A program made the position numbers and the translations under genes. A stretch of DNA of 64,000 bases from a virus: IMG/VR virus record IMGVR_UViG_3300025459_000003, positions 1 to 64,000 of that record, one strand, 5' to 3'. Below, in pieces: positions 9,078 through 18,519 of this stretch. Every line of letters starts with the position of its first letter. Positions within the stretch are counted from its first letter, which is position 1. The notes beneath the pieces were generated by a model, which was not told the DNA's origin, did no database searches, and saw only the letters and a list, made by a program, of their open reading frames with translations.

Positions 9078-12000
9078 ATGGCTTCCAGCTCTCTCTTGCT
9101 CAAGAAGTCCGCTTTGCTCCCAGTTCCCGGAATCGGGGAAGGGGTGGGGGGCATCGACCTCGTCACCAAGGAAAACCTCATAGACGACCCGGGGTACGCC
9201 GCTCACCAGCACCATGCCGACCCGGAGTACGACATGCCGTTCGGCCAGAAGGGGACGGAGGTGGAGGGCACCAAGCACGGATCCGCCAAGCACGCCGACT
9301 CCTCCGTCTGCGTCTGCGGGCACATGTGGCACGAGCACTGGGACAAGGGGGACTTCGGCTGCAAGAGCGAAGGACGCGGCTGCGAATGCAAGGGATTCAA
9401 GGCGAAGGCGGCCTCCCGGCCCTCGGAGCCGTCCTACAGGGCGGCCGAGGTCCTTGCCCATTTCGGCAGGATACGGAAGGGGAGCATCCGCAGGACGGCG
9501 CTGGCCCTCGACCGCATGGCTGCCGAGGACGCCAGGGATTTCGCCCATGAGCCCGTCGAGGAGTTTACCAAGAGGGTGACGCCCGTCAGCCCGCTCCTCA
9601 AGGAGCCGGACCCCGAGACCGCCACGTTCTTCAAGGAGAGCGAGGAGGGCACCGAACGGGGCGGGGACGCCCCGCCCAGCGCCGACCCGGACCTGGTTGC
9701 CTACATAAAAAGCAAGGGCATGGACCCTCGCTGGATTCCGGTCGAGCGCCTGCCCGGCAAGCGGATGAAGGACTACCCCATAACCAGGGCGATCCTGGAA
9801 TGGGAGAAGTCGACGGGGAAGCATTTCGGGGACCCCTCCCTGACCGATGCCGAACGGGAAAGGCTGACGAAATGGGGCGGGGGGAAGAAAGAAAAGGTAG
9901 ATACCATTTCTTTCCAGGAAACGGAGGATTGGGGTATCGTTCCCCTGGACGAGGACATCGGCGTCGCCTTCGACAGGGAGGAGCTCAGGGAGGCGATAAG
10001 AGGAGTCCTGGGCACGCTGACCCCTCGCGAGCAGAAAGTCATCGAAAGGCGGTTCAACCTGGACGGAAGGGGCGGGGCCACCCCTGAGGAAATAGGGAAT
10101 GAGTTTGCGGTTAACAGGGAGCGGATACGCCAGATCGAGGCAAAGGCCCTGCGCAAGCTGCGCCATCCCTCCAGGAGCAGGCGCTTGCGCCCGTTCGTCT
10201 CGGCCCTCCTCAAAAAGGCGGAATGGGATAGTAGACAGGCCGCCGAGGCCATAGGAAAGGTGTTCGTCGGCGAGTGGAACGACATCCCGGACGACGTCAT
10301 TGAGGAGGCTGCCAAGATGGCATCCGGCATCTTGGGGACGGCCTACATATTCTTTTCGCCCGAGGGGGCAAGGAACATTCGGTCGCAAAATGCTGGGTGG
10401 TCCGTAGGCAGCAAGTCGGTTCCCCTACAAGAAGGATCTAAACTGGTGGCAATGGTGGGCACCCCAAAGCCCAAGCAGGCCACCACGAAGTCCTACGGCG
10501 CTGGCACTCCCATCGGCGGGACGGCGAACGGCGTGGGGCAGCCCGCGCCCGGCGACCAGCCCACCCACCCCGCTTCGTTCCAGCAGCCCGCCCAGCAGCC
10601 AGCCCAACAGAGTGCCCAGCACCCAGCCGGGCCCGTGCAGCAGGAACAGCAGCAAACGCAGCAGCAAGGGCGGCAGGGGCGGCCCTACCAACGAGGCCAG
10701 TCCCTGTCGGTCGATCCCAATGCCCCGCCTGGCGTTCCGCAGAACGTCGCCGACCAGGACAGCATGGTCAGCGAGATAGTCAGGCAGCTCCAGGAGAAGA
10801 TGTCGGCCCTAGAGTCGAAGGTGGAAATCCACGAGTCACCCGACCTGCTGCCGCCCCGCACCGAGCTCAGGAAGCACCTCGACCCGTCGCTCGTGGACGA
10901 GGAGGACAGGATTCCCATCCCGGTGAGCAAGGGGGCGGGCAGCGCCGAGGAGGACGACGAGGACGACGAGGACGACAGGGGGCCGATACCCGACCTCGGC
11001 ACCCTGTACGGGAGGCCGATAGAAAAGACGGATTTCCCGGCTCCTTCCGGACCGCAGGTGCATTGCCCCGTTTGCTGGCAGAACCAGACGGATTGGACGG
11101 ACGATGAGATTCGGCGGCATGCCCAGAGTTGTGGGAAGGCCTCGGGGCCGTCCGGGGGTGGGGAGCTTAATGACCTCGTGGAGAGGGGCACCCACGACCG
11201 GTGCCAGGAGCCGGGATGCGGGGCGATAATAAGCAAGCTGTATATGAAAGACCACATGCGGACCTTCCATCCCCATGCCGACCCGGCGTCGTACCTGGAC
11301 CTCACCGACGAGGACAGGAGGTTCCTCCAGGAGATGAGGATACGGGGGGCCAAGAAGGCCTCCGACTGGGATCCCATCGGGGCGAAGAAGCAGTACGACG
11401 AGGCATGCAGGCTGTGGGACGAGGGCAGGCAGAACGATGCGACGGAGGCGCTGCGCTCCTCCGTCCGCTCCAACCCCTACCACGGGCCCGCCCACTTCAG
11501 GCTCGGGGTGGCCCTCGCCCATGAGGGGAACGAGGAGGAGGCGCTCGCCGAGCTGGGGCTGGCGCTCAAGGCAAGGCCCAGGAACACGTGGGCCTACCAT
11601 ACCATCGTGGCGGAGATGGACAAGAAGGGCGACCTGGACGGGCTGCCGCAGTCCGTGAGGAAGTTCATCGGGGACAATATGGTCTCCAAGCAGGCGGGAG
11701 GGGGGCCGACCAAGCGCTGCGGGCCCATCATCATCGATCAGAATGGGTGGCTTACCCCGGAAGGCGACTTCGTTCCCGTAGCAGTGGACAAAAGCCACCT
11801 TGAAGAAGGCTTCGAATCGGCGGTCCGGGTCATTTGCACTCCGCCTTTCGTCGCCTTCGACATCCAAGTAGACTCCCCGAGAGTTCGGGAAGTGGTCAAG
11901 GAGGCCTTGCGCAACAACCCAGGGCTGCAAACCGTGGAAATCGAGATTCAGGGGGTCGAGTTCGAGGACAAGCTCAATCCGGAACAAGCCGAGGAACTCC

Positions 12001-12185
12001 TGGACAGCTACCGCTGGAGGCCCGAGTACCGAAAGAAAAGCAAGGTCGCCGTCCAGACCGAGGAAGGGGTCAACGAGGTGTGCCCGAACTGCCATGGCCA
12101 GAAGACCAAGCCCGTCGACGACCCGGAGGTGGAGGGCGGAAACCTAGTGGAATGCCTGACTTGCGGGGCATTCTTCGCCAAGTAG
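9078..12185 (+). CDS. Large multidomain protein with embedded sigma-70 region 4, zinc fingers and TPR-like repeats
   Basis: 1035 residues. The N-terminus has a cysteine cluster ([11 protein letters not shown], then [12 protein letters not shown]). Residues about 273-375 match the end of a primary sigma factor: [19 protein letters not shown], then the helix-turn-helix [18 protein letters not shown] ending [11 protein letters not shown] Gln/Pro-rich linker follows (about 480-555). C2H2-like clusters lie near 655-735 (CPVC and CQEPGCG...H...H), a TPR-like helical repeat at about 768-855, and a last CPNC/CLTC ribbon at the C-terminus. It lies in the structural block between tube and capsid genes. 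In known sigma factors region 4 binds the minus-35 element and the RNA polymerase beta-flap; here it may tether RNA polymerase to a virion or assembly protein. Its function is otherwise unknown. Confidence 0.8.
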   Translation: MASSSLLLKKSALLPVPGIGEGVGGIDLVTKENLIDDPGYAAHQHHADPEYDMPFGQKGTEVEGTKHGSAKHADSSVCVCGHMWHEHWDKGDFGCKSEGRGCECKGFKAKAASRPSEPSYRAAEVLAHFGRIRKGSIRRTALALDRMAAEDARDFAHEPVEEFTKRVTPVSPLLKEPDPETATFFKESEEGTERGGDAPPSADPDLVAYIKSKGMDPRWIPVERLPGKRMKDYPITRAILEWEKSTGKHFGDPSLTDAERERLTKWGGGKKEKVDTISFQETEDWGIVPLDEDIGVAFDREELREAIRGVLGTLTPREQKVIERRFNLDGRGGATPEEIGNEFAVNRERIRQIEAKALRKLRHPSRSRRLRPFVSALLKKAEWDSRQAAEAIGKVFVGEWNDIPDDVIEEAAKMASGILGTAYIFFSPEGARNIRSQNAGWSVGSKSVPLQEGSKLVAMVGTPKPKQATTKSYGAGTPIGGTANGVGQPAPGDQPTHPASFQQPAQQPAQQSAQHPAGPVQQEQQQTQQQGRQGRPYQRGQSLSVDPNAPPGVPQNVADQDSMVSEIVRQLQEKMSALESKVEIHESPDLLPPRTELRKHLDPSLVDEEDRIPIPVSKGAGSAEEDDEDDEDDRGPIPDLGTLYGRPIEKTDFPAPSGPQVHCPVCWQNQTDWTDDEIRRHAQSCGKASGPSGGGELNDLVERGTHDRCQEPGCGAIISKLYMKDHMRTFHPHADPASYLDLTDEDRRFLQEMRIRGAKKASDWDPIGAKKQYDEACRLWDEGRQNDATEALRSSVRSNPYHGPAHFRLGVALAHEGNEEEALAELGLALKARPRNTWAYHTIVAEMDKKGDLDGLPQSVRKFIGDNMVSKQAGGGPTKRCGPIIIDQNGWLTPEGDFVPVAVDKSHLEEGFESAVRVICTPPFVAFDIQVDSPRVREVVKEALRNNPGLQTVEIEIQGVEFEDKLNPEQAEELLDSYRWRPEYRKKSKVAVQTEEGVNEVCPNCHGQKTKPVDDPEVEGGNLVECLTCGAFFAK

Positions 12186-12222
12186 GGATCACGGCGGCTA
12201 CGCAAGCTTATATTAGGGAACC

Positions 12223-13125
12223 ATGTCGTTCAAGAAGATAGCCCAGGCCGTGCTTTTCGAGCCTACGATGACTTCCTGCGACTGGGGGAGGATGTGGGGG
12301 GATCGCGCCTTCCGCGGGTGCGCCGTCGACAGGGCGCATCCCTTCTGCAAGACCGCGGCCGACCACACCAAGTACCTGCTCAGCCATTGCACCATTATGA
12401 GCTCGGTGGCCTGCGAGTCCGAGCCCAACGACTACCTGATCCGCCCCGCGTCGGCGCATCTCGTTAACAACAACGACGATGCATGGGAGAATTCCGTCCT
12501 CAAGCTGTCCCACAAGAGCTTCGTGGGGGCATTCAACTTCGTCGAGCACTTCCAGAACAGCAAGTATGCGAAGGGGCACGTCATCGACAGCATCCTCCGC
12601 AAGATACACCTCACCCAGGACCCCCGGGACGACGTTTTCTTCGTCGACATCCTCGTGGCGACGGACCTCTCGCACCACAAGCTTGCCGACGACATAAGGA
12701 GCAGGAAGGTCAAGTACCTGTCGATGGGGTGCGTCACCGACCTCGTCATATGCTCCTTCTGCGGGCAGCACGTCACGGACGCGAGCAGCTACTGCCACCA
12801 CCTCCAGTTCAACAAGGGCACGTTCCTGCCCGACGACGACGGGGTGCCGCGCCGCGTGGCGGAGCTCTGCGGGCACAAGACCCTCCCCGGAGGGGGGGTG
12901 AAGTTCGTGGAGGCTAGCTGGGTGCAGACCCCGGCGTTCCCGGGGGCGATGCAGAGGTCCATAGTGGCGGACGAGTGGCTGGGCCCCGCCACCCGCTTCA
13001 CGAGCAGGGTCGAGGCCTCGGGAAAAGAGGCGTTCTCCAAGGCGGCCTCGGAAAGTGGCGACTATTCAAGTCCTTATTTGGGGGAGCTGTTGCTCTCAAG
13101 TGACGACGGAAGGAACCTAAGGTAA
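12223..13125 (+). CDS. Probable prohead (capsid maturation) protease
   Basis: 300 residues, start after ATTAGGGAACC. The core resembles gp21/HK97-type prohead proteases of large myoviruses: FNFVEHFQN (candidate catalytic His at about 109) followed by GHVIDSIL, then VDILVATDLSHHKLADDIR, then KYLSMGC (candidate catalytic Ser at about 167). A CSFCG...CHH zinc-like cluster follows at about 177-193, and a FVEASWVQTPAFPGA strand. The enzyme would cleave scaffold and capsid proteins during head maturation. Context supports this: the next gene (overlapping by TAATG) is scaffold-like and the capsid gene follows. Catalytic residues are assigned by pattern only. Confidence 0.65.
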   Translation: MSFKKIAQAVLFEPTMTSCDWGRMWGDRAFRGCAVDRAHPFCKTAADHTKYLLSHCTIMSSVACESEPNDYLIRPASAHLVNNNDDAWENSVLKLSHKSFVGAFNFVEHFQNSKYAKGHVIDSILRKIHLTQDPRDDVFFVDILVATDLSHHKLADDIRSRKVKYLSMGCVTDLVICSFCGQHVTDASSYCHHLQFNKGTFLPDDDGVPRRVAELCGHKTLPGGGVKFVEASWVQTPAFPGAMQRSIVADEWLGPATRFTSRVEASGKEAFSKAASESGDYSSPYLGELLLSSDDGRNLR

Positions 13126-15308
13126 TGGCAAAGCCAAAGGCCGATACGATCATTGCAACCTACAGGCGCAAGCTCGCCGAGCTCGGCGAGCTGGACAACG
13201 AAATCAAGAGCCTGGACATGTCCCTCCCCGAGGGGGAGGGGGAGAAGACGTTCGACTACCTCGCCGAGAAGCGGGGGGAGATCGAGCAGGAAATCCGGGC
13301 CATGAAAGAGAAGGTGGACCTCCTCACCGCGTGGGAGAGGTTCAAGGAGAGCCAGAACTGGTCGGACGAGCTGAAGTCCGAGCTGGACGGACTGGACGAG
13401 GAGATAGGGAACATCGCCACCGGCAAGGGCACGGACCTGGTGGAGGCTGGCGGGAACCTGGTCCCCGAAACGCCGCCCGCGCCTGCGGGAGCCAAGCCAG
13501 ACGTGCCGGAAGCGCCCCCGGCCGAGGGGGAGGGAGTCCCTCCCGAAACCCCCCCGGAAGGGGCATCGCCAAGCGAACCATCGGCGGGGGCCGCGCCCCC
13601 GTCTGAAGCGCCCCCGCCCGCCCCGGCAGGGGCACCGTCCGCCTCCCTAGCGGGGGAGCCGGTGCAGGCCAGCAAGGAAAGCAACTACCAAACTCAAGAT
13701 AAGAAGGGAAATTGTCCGCCCGAAAAGGGGACGAAGCAGAGAGGAAGAGCCATGGCAAATGAAAAGAAGTCTTCGCTGAAGGAAAAGCTCGCCGAGATGA
13801 AGGTCAGCAGGGAGGCGATCACCCGGGAGGCCAAGACCCGCGTCGCCTGCGCCTGGACCATCGCCAAGACGATGCTGCCGGGGGCCCCGCCCGAAACGCA
13901 GCAAACGTTCGCGGCGTCGCTGCTCCAGAACAAGACCTGCGCGCTCAAGGCGGCCCTGCGCCAGACGGCGATCAACGCCCACTACACCAAGGTGGCGGAA
14001 ACGCTCAAGGAGGTCCACAAGGTCGAGATGAACGACCTACTTGAGAAGCCCGAAGTCCTCGCGAAGGAAAAGAGCGCCGTCAAGGCTGAGGTCCGGGGCG
14101 AGGCGAAGAACGCCGCCCCCGCCGAGAAGACGGCCGACGACCGCAAGGACGCCGGACCCCAGACGCCGACCTACAACGACGGTCGCGGATGCGGGGGAGG
14201 GACGCACAGCGAGCCGAAGGAGCTCGACGCCTCCAAGGCCGGGGAGCGCCCCGGGGCCGGGGAACGTCCCGGCGACACCGTGGACCTGTCGGAAGGCAAG
14301 TCCGCCTCCGGGAAGAAGGCGGCGGCATGTGCCGAGTGCAAGCCTGGCAAGCCGTGCCCGAAGTGCTCCAAGGAAGCCAACGCCAAGAAGGCGGACGACC
14401 CCGATGCAGGGCTCCACGGGGAGGATGCCGCCCCGCCAGCAGGTACCGCCCCGCCAACCGAGGCCGCCCCACCGGTCGAAGCGCCGCCGGCCGGCGACGC
14501 AGGCCTTCCCGGGCCCGGGCCGGAAGCCCCCGCCGCCGAGATGGTGACGGAGGAGAAGATCAAGGACCTCGGGGAGAAGGCCGACGAGCTGGCGGACGAA
14601 ATCCACCAGCTTGAGGAAGCCGTCGAGAAGGAAGAAAAAGAAGGCGAGGAGGTCCCCAAGGGCGTCGTCGAGAACGAGGGCGACGAGCTTGAGGCCGGAC
14701 TGCCCGAAGGCGAGGGCCAGGAGCTCAAGCTGGAGGAAATCTTCAACGACGAGGAGATGGGAGAGAAGGCCGCCGCCCTGGCCAACGAAGGCGATCCCGG
14801 GGGGACGGACTTCTTCGCCCCGTCCGCGGCCGCCGAGATGGAGGCCTCGCTGGAGGACGGCGACGGCATGGGCACCATCAGCGACATGTTCAACAGGCAG
14901 GGATCGGACGACGACCCATTGGCCGCCCTGATGACGGTCAAGTCCGCCGCCGAAGTGGCGGGGATCAGCGTCGTTCCCAGCTACACTGGGGAGGCGGCAA
15001 AGCACTTCGAACAGAACGAGGCCCCCAAGGAGACCCGCAATACCTCCAGCGACCACGAGGACGACCTCTGGGCCGAGGTGATACCGGATGGGAAGCCCGA
15101 GGAGCAGGGGGCCAAGCGGACCCCGCAGGACGCGACCAACGAACTGAAGCCCCCGAAGGAGGCTTCCGCCAAGGAGGGGGAGAAGAAGGCCGCCGCACCG
15201 GCAGCGCCCCCGACCCTGAAGAGAATCAAGCCGGTCATCGCCTCCGACAAGGAGCCGCCGCGCATCAACGTGGCCGCGGCCCTGTTCGCCGACGATTTCG
15301 AAGGATAG
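13125..15308 (+). CDS. Scaffold or internal core protein, 727 aa
   Basis: The start ATG overlaps the protease stop (TAATG), indicating translational coupling. The protein is highly charged and rich in Ala, Glu and Pro: a coiled coil at 1-100, a Pro/Ala linker at 110-185, a second helical domain starting MANEKKSSLKEKLAEM at about residue 210, a CAECKPGKPCPKC cluster at about 403-415, and a long acidic coiled-coil C-terminus. Such composition, directly between protease and capsid genes, is typical of scaffold/core proteins. The DNA before codon 210 looks intergenic (AT-richer, GAGGAA placed 5 bases before an in-frame ATG at 13752), so a shorter nested product is likely. Confidence 0.65.
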   Translation: MAKPKADTIIATYRRKLAELGELDNEIKSLDMSLPEGEGEKTFDYLAEKRGEIEQEIRAMKEKVDLLTAWERFKESQNWSDELKSELDGLDEEIGNIATGKGTDLVEAGGNLVPETPPAPAGAKPDVPEAPPAEGEGVPPETPPEGASPSEPSAGAAPPSEAPPPAPAGAPSASLAGEPVQASKESNYQTQDKKGNCPPEKGTKQRGRAMANEKKSSLKEKLAEMKVSREAITREAKTRVACAWTIAKTMLPGAPPETQQTFAASLLQNKTCALKAALRQTAINAHYTKVAETLKEVHKVEMNDLLEKPEVLAKEKSAVKAEVRGEAKNAAPAEKTADDRKDAGPQTPTYNDGRGCGGGTHSEPKELDASKAGERPGAGERPGDTVDLSEGKSASGKKAAACAECKPGKPCPKCSKEANAKKADDPDAGLHGEDAAPPAGTAPPTEAAPPVEAPPAGDAGLPGPGPEAPAAEMVTEEKIKDLGEKADELADEIHQLEEAVEKEEKEGEEVPKGVVENEGDELEAGLPEGEGQELKLEEIFNDEEMGEKAAALANEGDPGGTDFFAPSAAAEMEASLEDGDGMGTISDMFNRQGSDDDPLAALMTVKSAAEVAGISVVPSYTGEAAKHFEQNEAPKETRNTSSDHEDDLWAEVIPDGKPEEQGAKRTPQDATNELKPPKEASAKEGEKKAAAPAAPPTLKRIKPVIASDKEPPRINVAAALFADDFEG

Positions 15309-15578
15309 CGTACGCTTCGCGAGCGTGCCTTAATTCCCTTCCGGGAGCCGCAAGGGTCCCGGAGGGGATACGCTTTTATGGCGTCGCGAGGACCCGTCCA
15401 GCCGCCGTTCCAGGCGTCTTTCCTCGGCAAAATGCCCCCCGCATCCCCTGGCCACAAGGTTTTTCGACTACGGACTCCATATACTGAATGGGTGCCGAGG
15501 CTAAAGTCCCGCCGTCCCTCCATGGACTGAGGACTGGCCAAGGCACAATCCAACCATTCCTGAAATTGGAGATGTCCA
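15309..15578 (+). promoter_or_regulatory. Intergenic region with a candidate promoter upstream of capsid genes
   Basis: 270 bases without a gene. It holds two hairpins, ACGCT(TCGCG)AGCGT just after the upstream stop and an imperfect CCTTCCGGGA/TCCCGGAGGG pair. A plus-strand TATACT at 15480-15485 is preceded by TTTTTCGAC, reminiscent of the TTTCG spacer element of the leftward promoters further along. A promoter dedicated to the decoration and capsid genes is plausible, but the minus-35 box is weak. Confidence 0.35.
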
Positions 15579-16136
15579 ATGTCCTTGAAATTGGTATATT
15601 ACGGACAAAACGACAGCGTCAACTGCGTGCCGGACGTAACCTTGACCGGCGACCCGGGGACCGACCAGGCCACGCTCACCGCGGCCGGGTACCTGGGGGG
15701 CAAAATCATGACAATCGGAGCACCTGGAGACAGGGGCAACGATGCCTATGGTGAGGCTTCCAACACGGAGTCCGTCATCTATCCGTGCGACAGCGAATCC
15801 AAAGCCCCGTTCGCGACGCTGCTCAACGGCCCCGGAGAATTCTCCGGCGCGATCGGCCCCGCAGGGTCGAAGAAGGCCCCCGTCGTCCGTGCCCTGTGGC
15901 AGGGCAACGTCAACAACGAAGCCTACGACACGGGCGCAACCTGGACCGGCTCGCTCGGTGCCTTCCTGTTCTGCGGCGGGACGACCAACACGATCATCGG
16001 GAAGTACACCCTGGTCGCCCGGCTCAACACCAACACCCTAGTTACGGCCATCGAGGCCGGGAAGCTTCCCGTGGGCATTTGCACCCACATTCCGTCAACC
16101 TCCGAGCCCTGGCTCGGCGTAGCCTCTCTGCTGTAG
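15579..16136 (+). CDS. Probable head decoration / capsid-stabilising protein
   Basis: 185 residues, start defined by GGAGATGTCCA. The sequence is beta-rich and Gly/Thr-rich with small loops (GPGEFSGAIGPAGSKK, WTGSLGAFLFCGG) and no strong helices, as in trimeric decoration proteins. It sits immediately before the major capsid gene, where head decoration genes usually lie. No family is recognised directly, so the call relies on order and composition. Confidence 0.5.
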   Translation: MSLKLVYYGQNDSVNCVPDVTLTGDPGTDQATLTAAGYLGGKIMTIGAPGDRGNDAYGEASNTESVIYPCDSESKAPFATLLNGPGEFSGAIGPAGSKKAPVVRALWQGNVNNEAYDTGATWTGSLGAFLFCGGTTNTIIGKYTLVARLNTNTLVTAIEAGKLPVGICTHIPSTSEPWLGVASLL

Positions 16137-16195
16137 AGGAAAAGGAATCCTCCTTCGGGGGGACCACCTGAAAGGAAAGTTCAAGGAGAATCACC

Positions 16196-17197
16196 ATGGC
16201 AAACCTCAGCCGCACACAGCAGCAGACCGCTATGATCGGTCAGTTGCTGAAGACCGCAGGAGGCCGCCAGAAGCTGGCCGCCTCGCTCGGACCGTCTCTC
16301 CGCAGGCGGCGTGACTACATGAGCATCGCACGCAAGGCGCTCATGGTCGAAACGCTGCCGGACGGCGCTCTGCCCATCTACGACAAGGAATTCGACACCG
16401 CGGCCCAGACCGTGGGCTCCACCCCCGGTGGGTCCTTCGTCGAAGCCTTCGTCGTGGGCGAGGAGGGCGGGGATATCGTCAGGGTCACCAAGCCCAAGAG
16501 GGTCACGGTGCCCACTTTCGAAATCGTTTCCAACCCGATGATCCCGATCTCCCAGATCAAGGAGCGTCGGTTCGATTTGGTCGCCCGTGCCCTTAACCTG
16601 GCGAAGGCCGAGGTTGGGGCCGCCGAGGACGGCTACGTGTTCGGCTTGTTCGACGCCGTAGCAGCCTCCGCGAACACGGCAGTGGCCGCGGACAACCTAG
16701 CGAGGAGTGGAAGCGGCACGTTCGACCCCATCTACAACGGCGACATCGCCATCAACGCCCCCATCGACCTCAACTCGATGGCGGACGGCTTCGGGCAGGT
16801 GCAACGGCACGACCTCTCGGTCGCGTTCTGCTTCTTCAACCCGAGGGACTACGTCGACCTGCTCAAATGGACCCAGCAGAATATTGACAGGGAAACCCAG
16901 CGCAAACTGCTCAAAACAGGAGTGATGGGCTATCTGTGGGGGGCCACGCTCCTCCAGTCCCGTAAGGTCGGTTACGGCTGCGTGTACATCCTGGCGGACG
17001 CCGAGTTCCTGGGCGTCATCCCGGAGCGCATCCCGCTGACCGTCATGTCCGCCGACCGTCCCGACCTGCGCCAGATCGGCTTCTCGATCTTCGAGAACCT
17101 CGGCTTCCTGGTCTTCAACCCGTCAGGCGTCCAGCGCCTGACCATCAACGGCAGGTACGAAGCGTTCGTCGCCAACCAGAACGTCGGCGAGAACTAG
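16196..17197 (+). CDS. Major capsid protein
   Basis: 333 residues, start with CAAGGAGAATCACC. It resembles HK97-fold capsid proteins of large myoviruses: an N-terminal segment RRRRDYMSIARKALMVETLP then DGALPIYDKE, a beta-hinge with PTFEIVSNPMIPISQI, a helix KERRFDLVARALNLAKAE, and a C-terminal strand set ending FENLGFLVFNPSGVQRL. A predicted product of about 36 kDa fits the family. A strong ribosome-binding site and a following terminator pair fit a highly expressed gene. An N-terminal propeptide may be removed by the protease encoded at 12223. Confidence 0.85.
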   Translation: MANLSRTQQQTAMIGQLLKTAGGRQKLAASLGPSLRRRRDYMSIARKALMVETLPDGALPIYDKEFDTAAQTVGSTPGGSFVEAFVVGEEGGDIVRVTKPKRVTVPTFEIVSNPMIPISQIKERRFDLVARALNLAKAEVGAAEDGYVFGLFDAVAASANTAVAADNLARSGSGTFDPIYNGDIAINAPIDLNSMADGFGQVQRHDLSVAFCFFNPRDYVDLLKWTQQNIDRETQRKLLKTGVMGYLWGATLLQSRKVGYGCVYILADAEFLGVIPERIPLTVMSADRPDLRQIGFSIFENLGFLVFNPSGVQRLTINGRYEAFVANQNVGEN

Positions 17198-17220
17198 AAC
17201 TAGCCGCTTGGCAAGCCTCA

Positions 17221-17256
17221 ATGCGAGGGCCCTCCTTGGGCCCTCGCATTTCTTTG
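17221..17256 (+). terminator. Rho-independent terminator after the capsid gene
   Basis: A perfect 12-bp stem (ATGCGAGGGCCC at 17221-17232, complement at 17238-17249) with a 5-base loop is followed by TTCTTTG. It starts 24 bases after the capsid stop and closes the head operon. Confidence 0.85.
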
Positions 17257-17281
17257 TCTGCATGGGCAGGCATGTCCGCAT

Positions 17282-17302
17282 AGGCCCTTTCGGCCTTTTT
17301 TC
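17282..17302 (+). terminator. Second, back-up terminator
   Basis: Short stem AGGCC/GGCCT with a CTTTC loop followed directly by a run of T residues (17296-17301). Placed about 30 bases after the first terminator, it would catch read-through from the capsid gene. Confidence 0.6.
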
Positions 17303-17307
17303 CCCAC

Positions 17308-17381
17308 TTATCCGGACATTTGGCCCGATAAATGGCCTGATAGGCCGACATGTAACTTTTCGTTACGGTTATCCGGACATT
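17308..17381. repeat. Two direct copies of TTATCCGGACATT
   Basis: An identical 13-base sequence occurs at 17308-17320 and 17369-17381 with 61 bases start to start. Related pieces (CATGTCCG, AGGCC-based hairpins) lie around it. The region is between the capsid terminators and the 3' end of the leftward methyltransferase gene. It may be a protein-binding pair or a recombination scar. Confidence 0.4.
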
Positions 17382-17389
17382 CGCCGGTC

Positions 17390-17956
17390 CTACCTGAGGT
17401 TGCCCTTCCTGCTGAAAAGCAGGTAGTCCGCGTGGTTCCTCCGCAGGGAGTTGTTGGACACCCATCGTCCGCTGATGCGCTTCTGCGCCCGTCCCACTAT
17501 GAGCCACTCGAACGGCTCCCCGCATACCGAGATGGCCCACAGGGGCATCCATTGCGGCTTGTGGTTGTGGACGAACCCCTGGCACTTCACCAGCAGGAAT
17601 GCCTTCGTGACGCGCCAGCACTCTTTGGTCCCGGCGATGAAGCGCTCCTTCATCTCCGCGTCGTTCCGTCCCATCGTGCTGAAACGGGCATCCTCGGCGG
17701 TCCCCACGTCCGGGTGGAACGGTGGGTCGAAGACCACCGTCGGTATGCTTCCGTCCGCGAACGGCAGGCGCAGGAAGTCGGCCACGAAGTCCTTGGCCCG
17801 CAAGGGGTTTATGTCCCCTCCCAGCACCCTGCGGGAGCTGCCCTTCCAGAATGTCCCGTTGCCGTAGGTGACGTCCACGACGGGGGAGGGGGCCCCGACC
17901 AGGTCGAGCAGGCCGCCCACGGCGTCCCCGGACGTCCCGACCATGAAGCTGTTCAT
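17390..17956 (-). CDS. DNA methyltransferase, DPPF type (adenine-N6 or cytosine-N4)
   Basis: 188 residues from the ATG at 17956 (GGGGGC upstream). A longer version would need a TTG start at 18025. Motif I is VVDVTYGNGTFW, motif II GGDINPL, catalytic motif IV VVFDPPFH. The I-then-IV order and DPP[YFW] motif are those of SAM-dependent amino-methyltransferases acting on adenine N6 or cytosine N4. A basic C-terminus (RAQKRISGRW, SLRRNHADYLLF) ends the domain; there is no large target-recognition domain, so specificity may be short. It lies leftward and alone behind the capsid terminators, suggesting later acquisition. A likely role is protection of phage DNA from host restriction. Confidence 0.75.
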   Translation of the reverse strand: MNSFMVGTSGDAVGGLLDLVGAPSPVVDVTYGNGTFWKGSSRRVLGGDINPLRAKDFVADFLRLPFADGSIPTVVFDPPFHPDVGTAEDARFSTMGRNDAEMKERFIAGTKECWRVTKAFLLVKCQGFVHNHKPQWMPLWAISVCGEPFEWLIVGRAQKRISGRWVSNNSLRRNHADYLLFSRKGNLR

Positions 17957-18027
17957 GCCCCCAAATACCGCAATTTCGGGTATTAGCAGTCGTCGGGCAC
18001 TATCCCGTCCTTCTATGGGGGGCAAGA

Positions 18028-18507
18028 GTGAAATCCTACTTCGTCAACACGACCGTCAATTTCGAGAAGTCCAAGTTCTACGTCCGGCCCGGCGACCTGC
18101 TGTCGTACGACGCCCAGCACGGGAACTCCCTCGCCGTCTACCGCAACGGGCAGCTCCTCAAGGTGCTCAAGCAGGATCCCCTGGCCGTCGAGGCGTTCGT
18201 GAAGAGCGGGTTCATCGTGGAGGTCAGGGCCCCGCAGCCCGAGAAGGCGAAGGACGTCCCCGAACGGACCCTCCATCTCCCTTCCTACGTGGGGGTGGTC
18301 CCCCAGCCTCCCGTGGCGGCAAGGGACGAGAAGCCCCCCGCCGACCTTCCCGCCAAGGAGCCCCCCAAGGAAGGCAAGAAGCGGAAGAAGGAAGAGGAGC
18401 CGAGGCAGGCCAGGATAGACGATCCCGTCCGTTCCCCCAAGGGGCCGCCCTCCCAGTCCTCCGGACGAGCCGATGAACCGGAACAAAGCCATCTAGCCGA
18501 CTCCTAA
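18028..18507 (+). CDS. Hypothetical protein with SH3-like N-terminus and disordered tail, 159 aa
   Basis: It starts at GTG 18028 with GGGGGGCAAGA upstream. The first 70 residues are compact and beta-rich (FYVRPGDLLSYDA, SLAVYRNGQLLKVL) and look like a small beta-barrel. The remainder is Pro/Lys/Glu-rich and probably disordered. No family is recognised. It begins the rightward group after the capsid terminators and ends 12 bases before the next gene. Confidence 0.65.
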   Translation: MKSYFVNTTVNFEKSKFYVRPGDLLSYDAQHGNSLAVYRNGQLLKVLKQDPLAVEAFVKSGFIVEVRAPQPEKAKDVPERTLHLPSYVGVVPQPPVAARDEKPPADLPAKEPPKEGKKRKKEEEPRQARIDDPVRSPKGPPSQSSGRADEPEQSHLADS

Positions 18508-18519
18508 TTGAGGGAGTCT

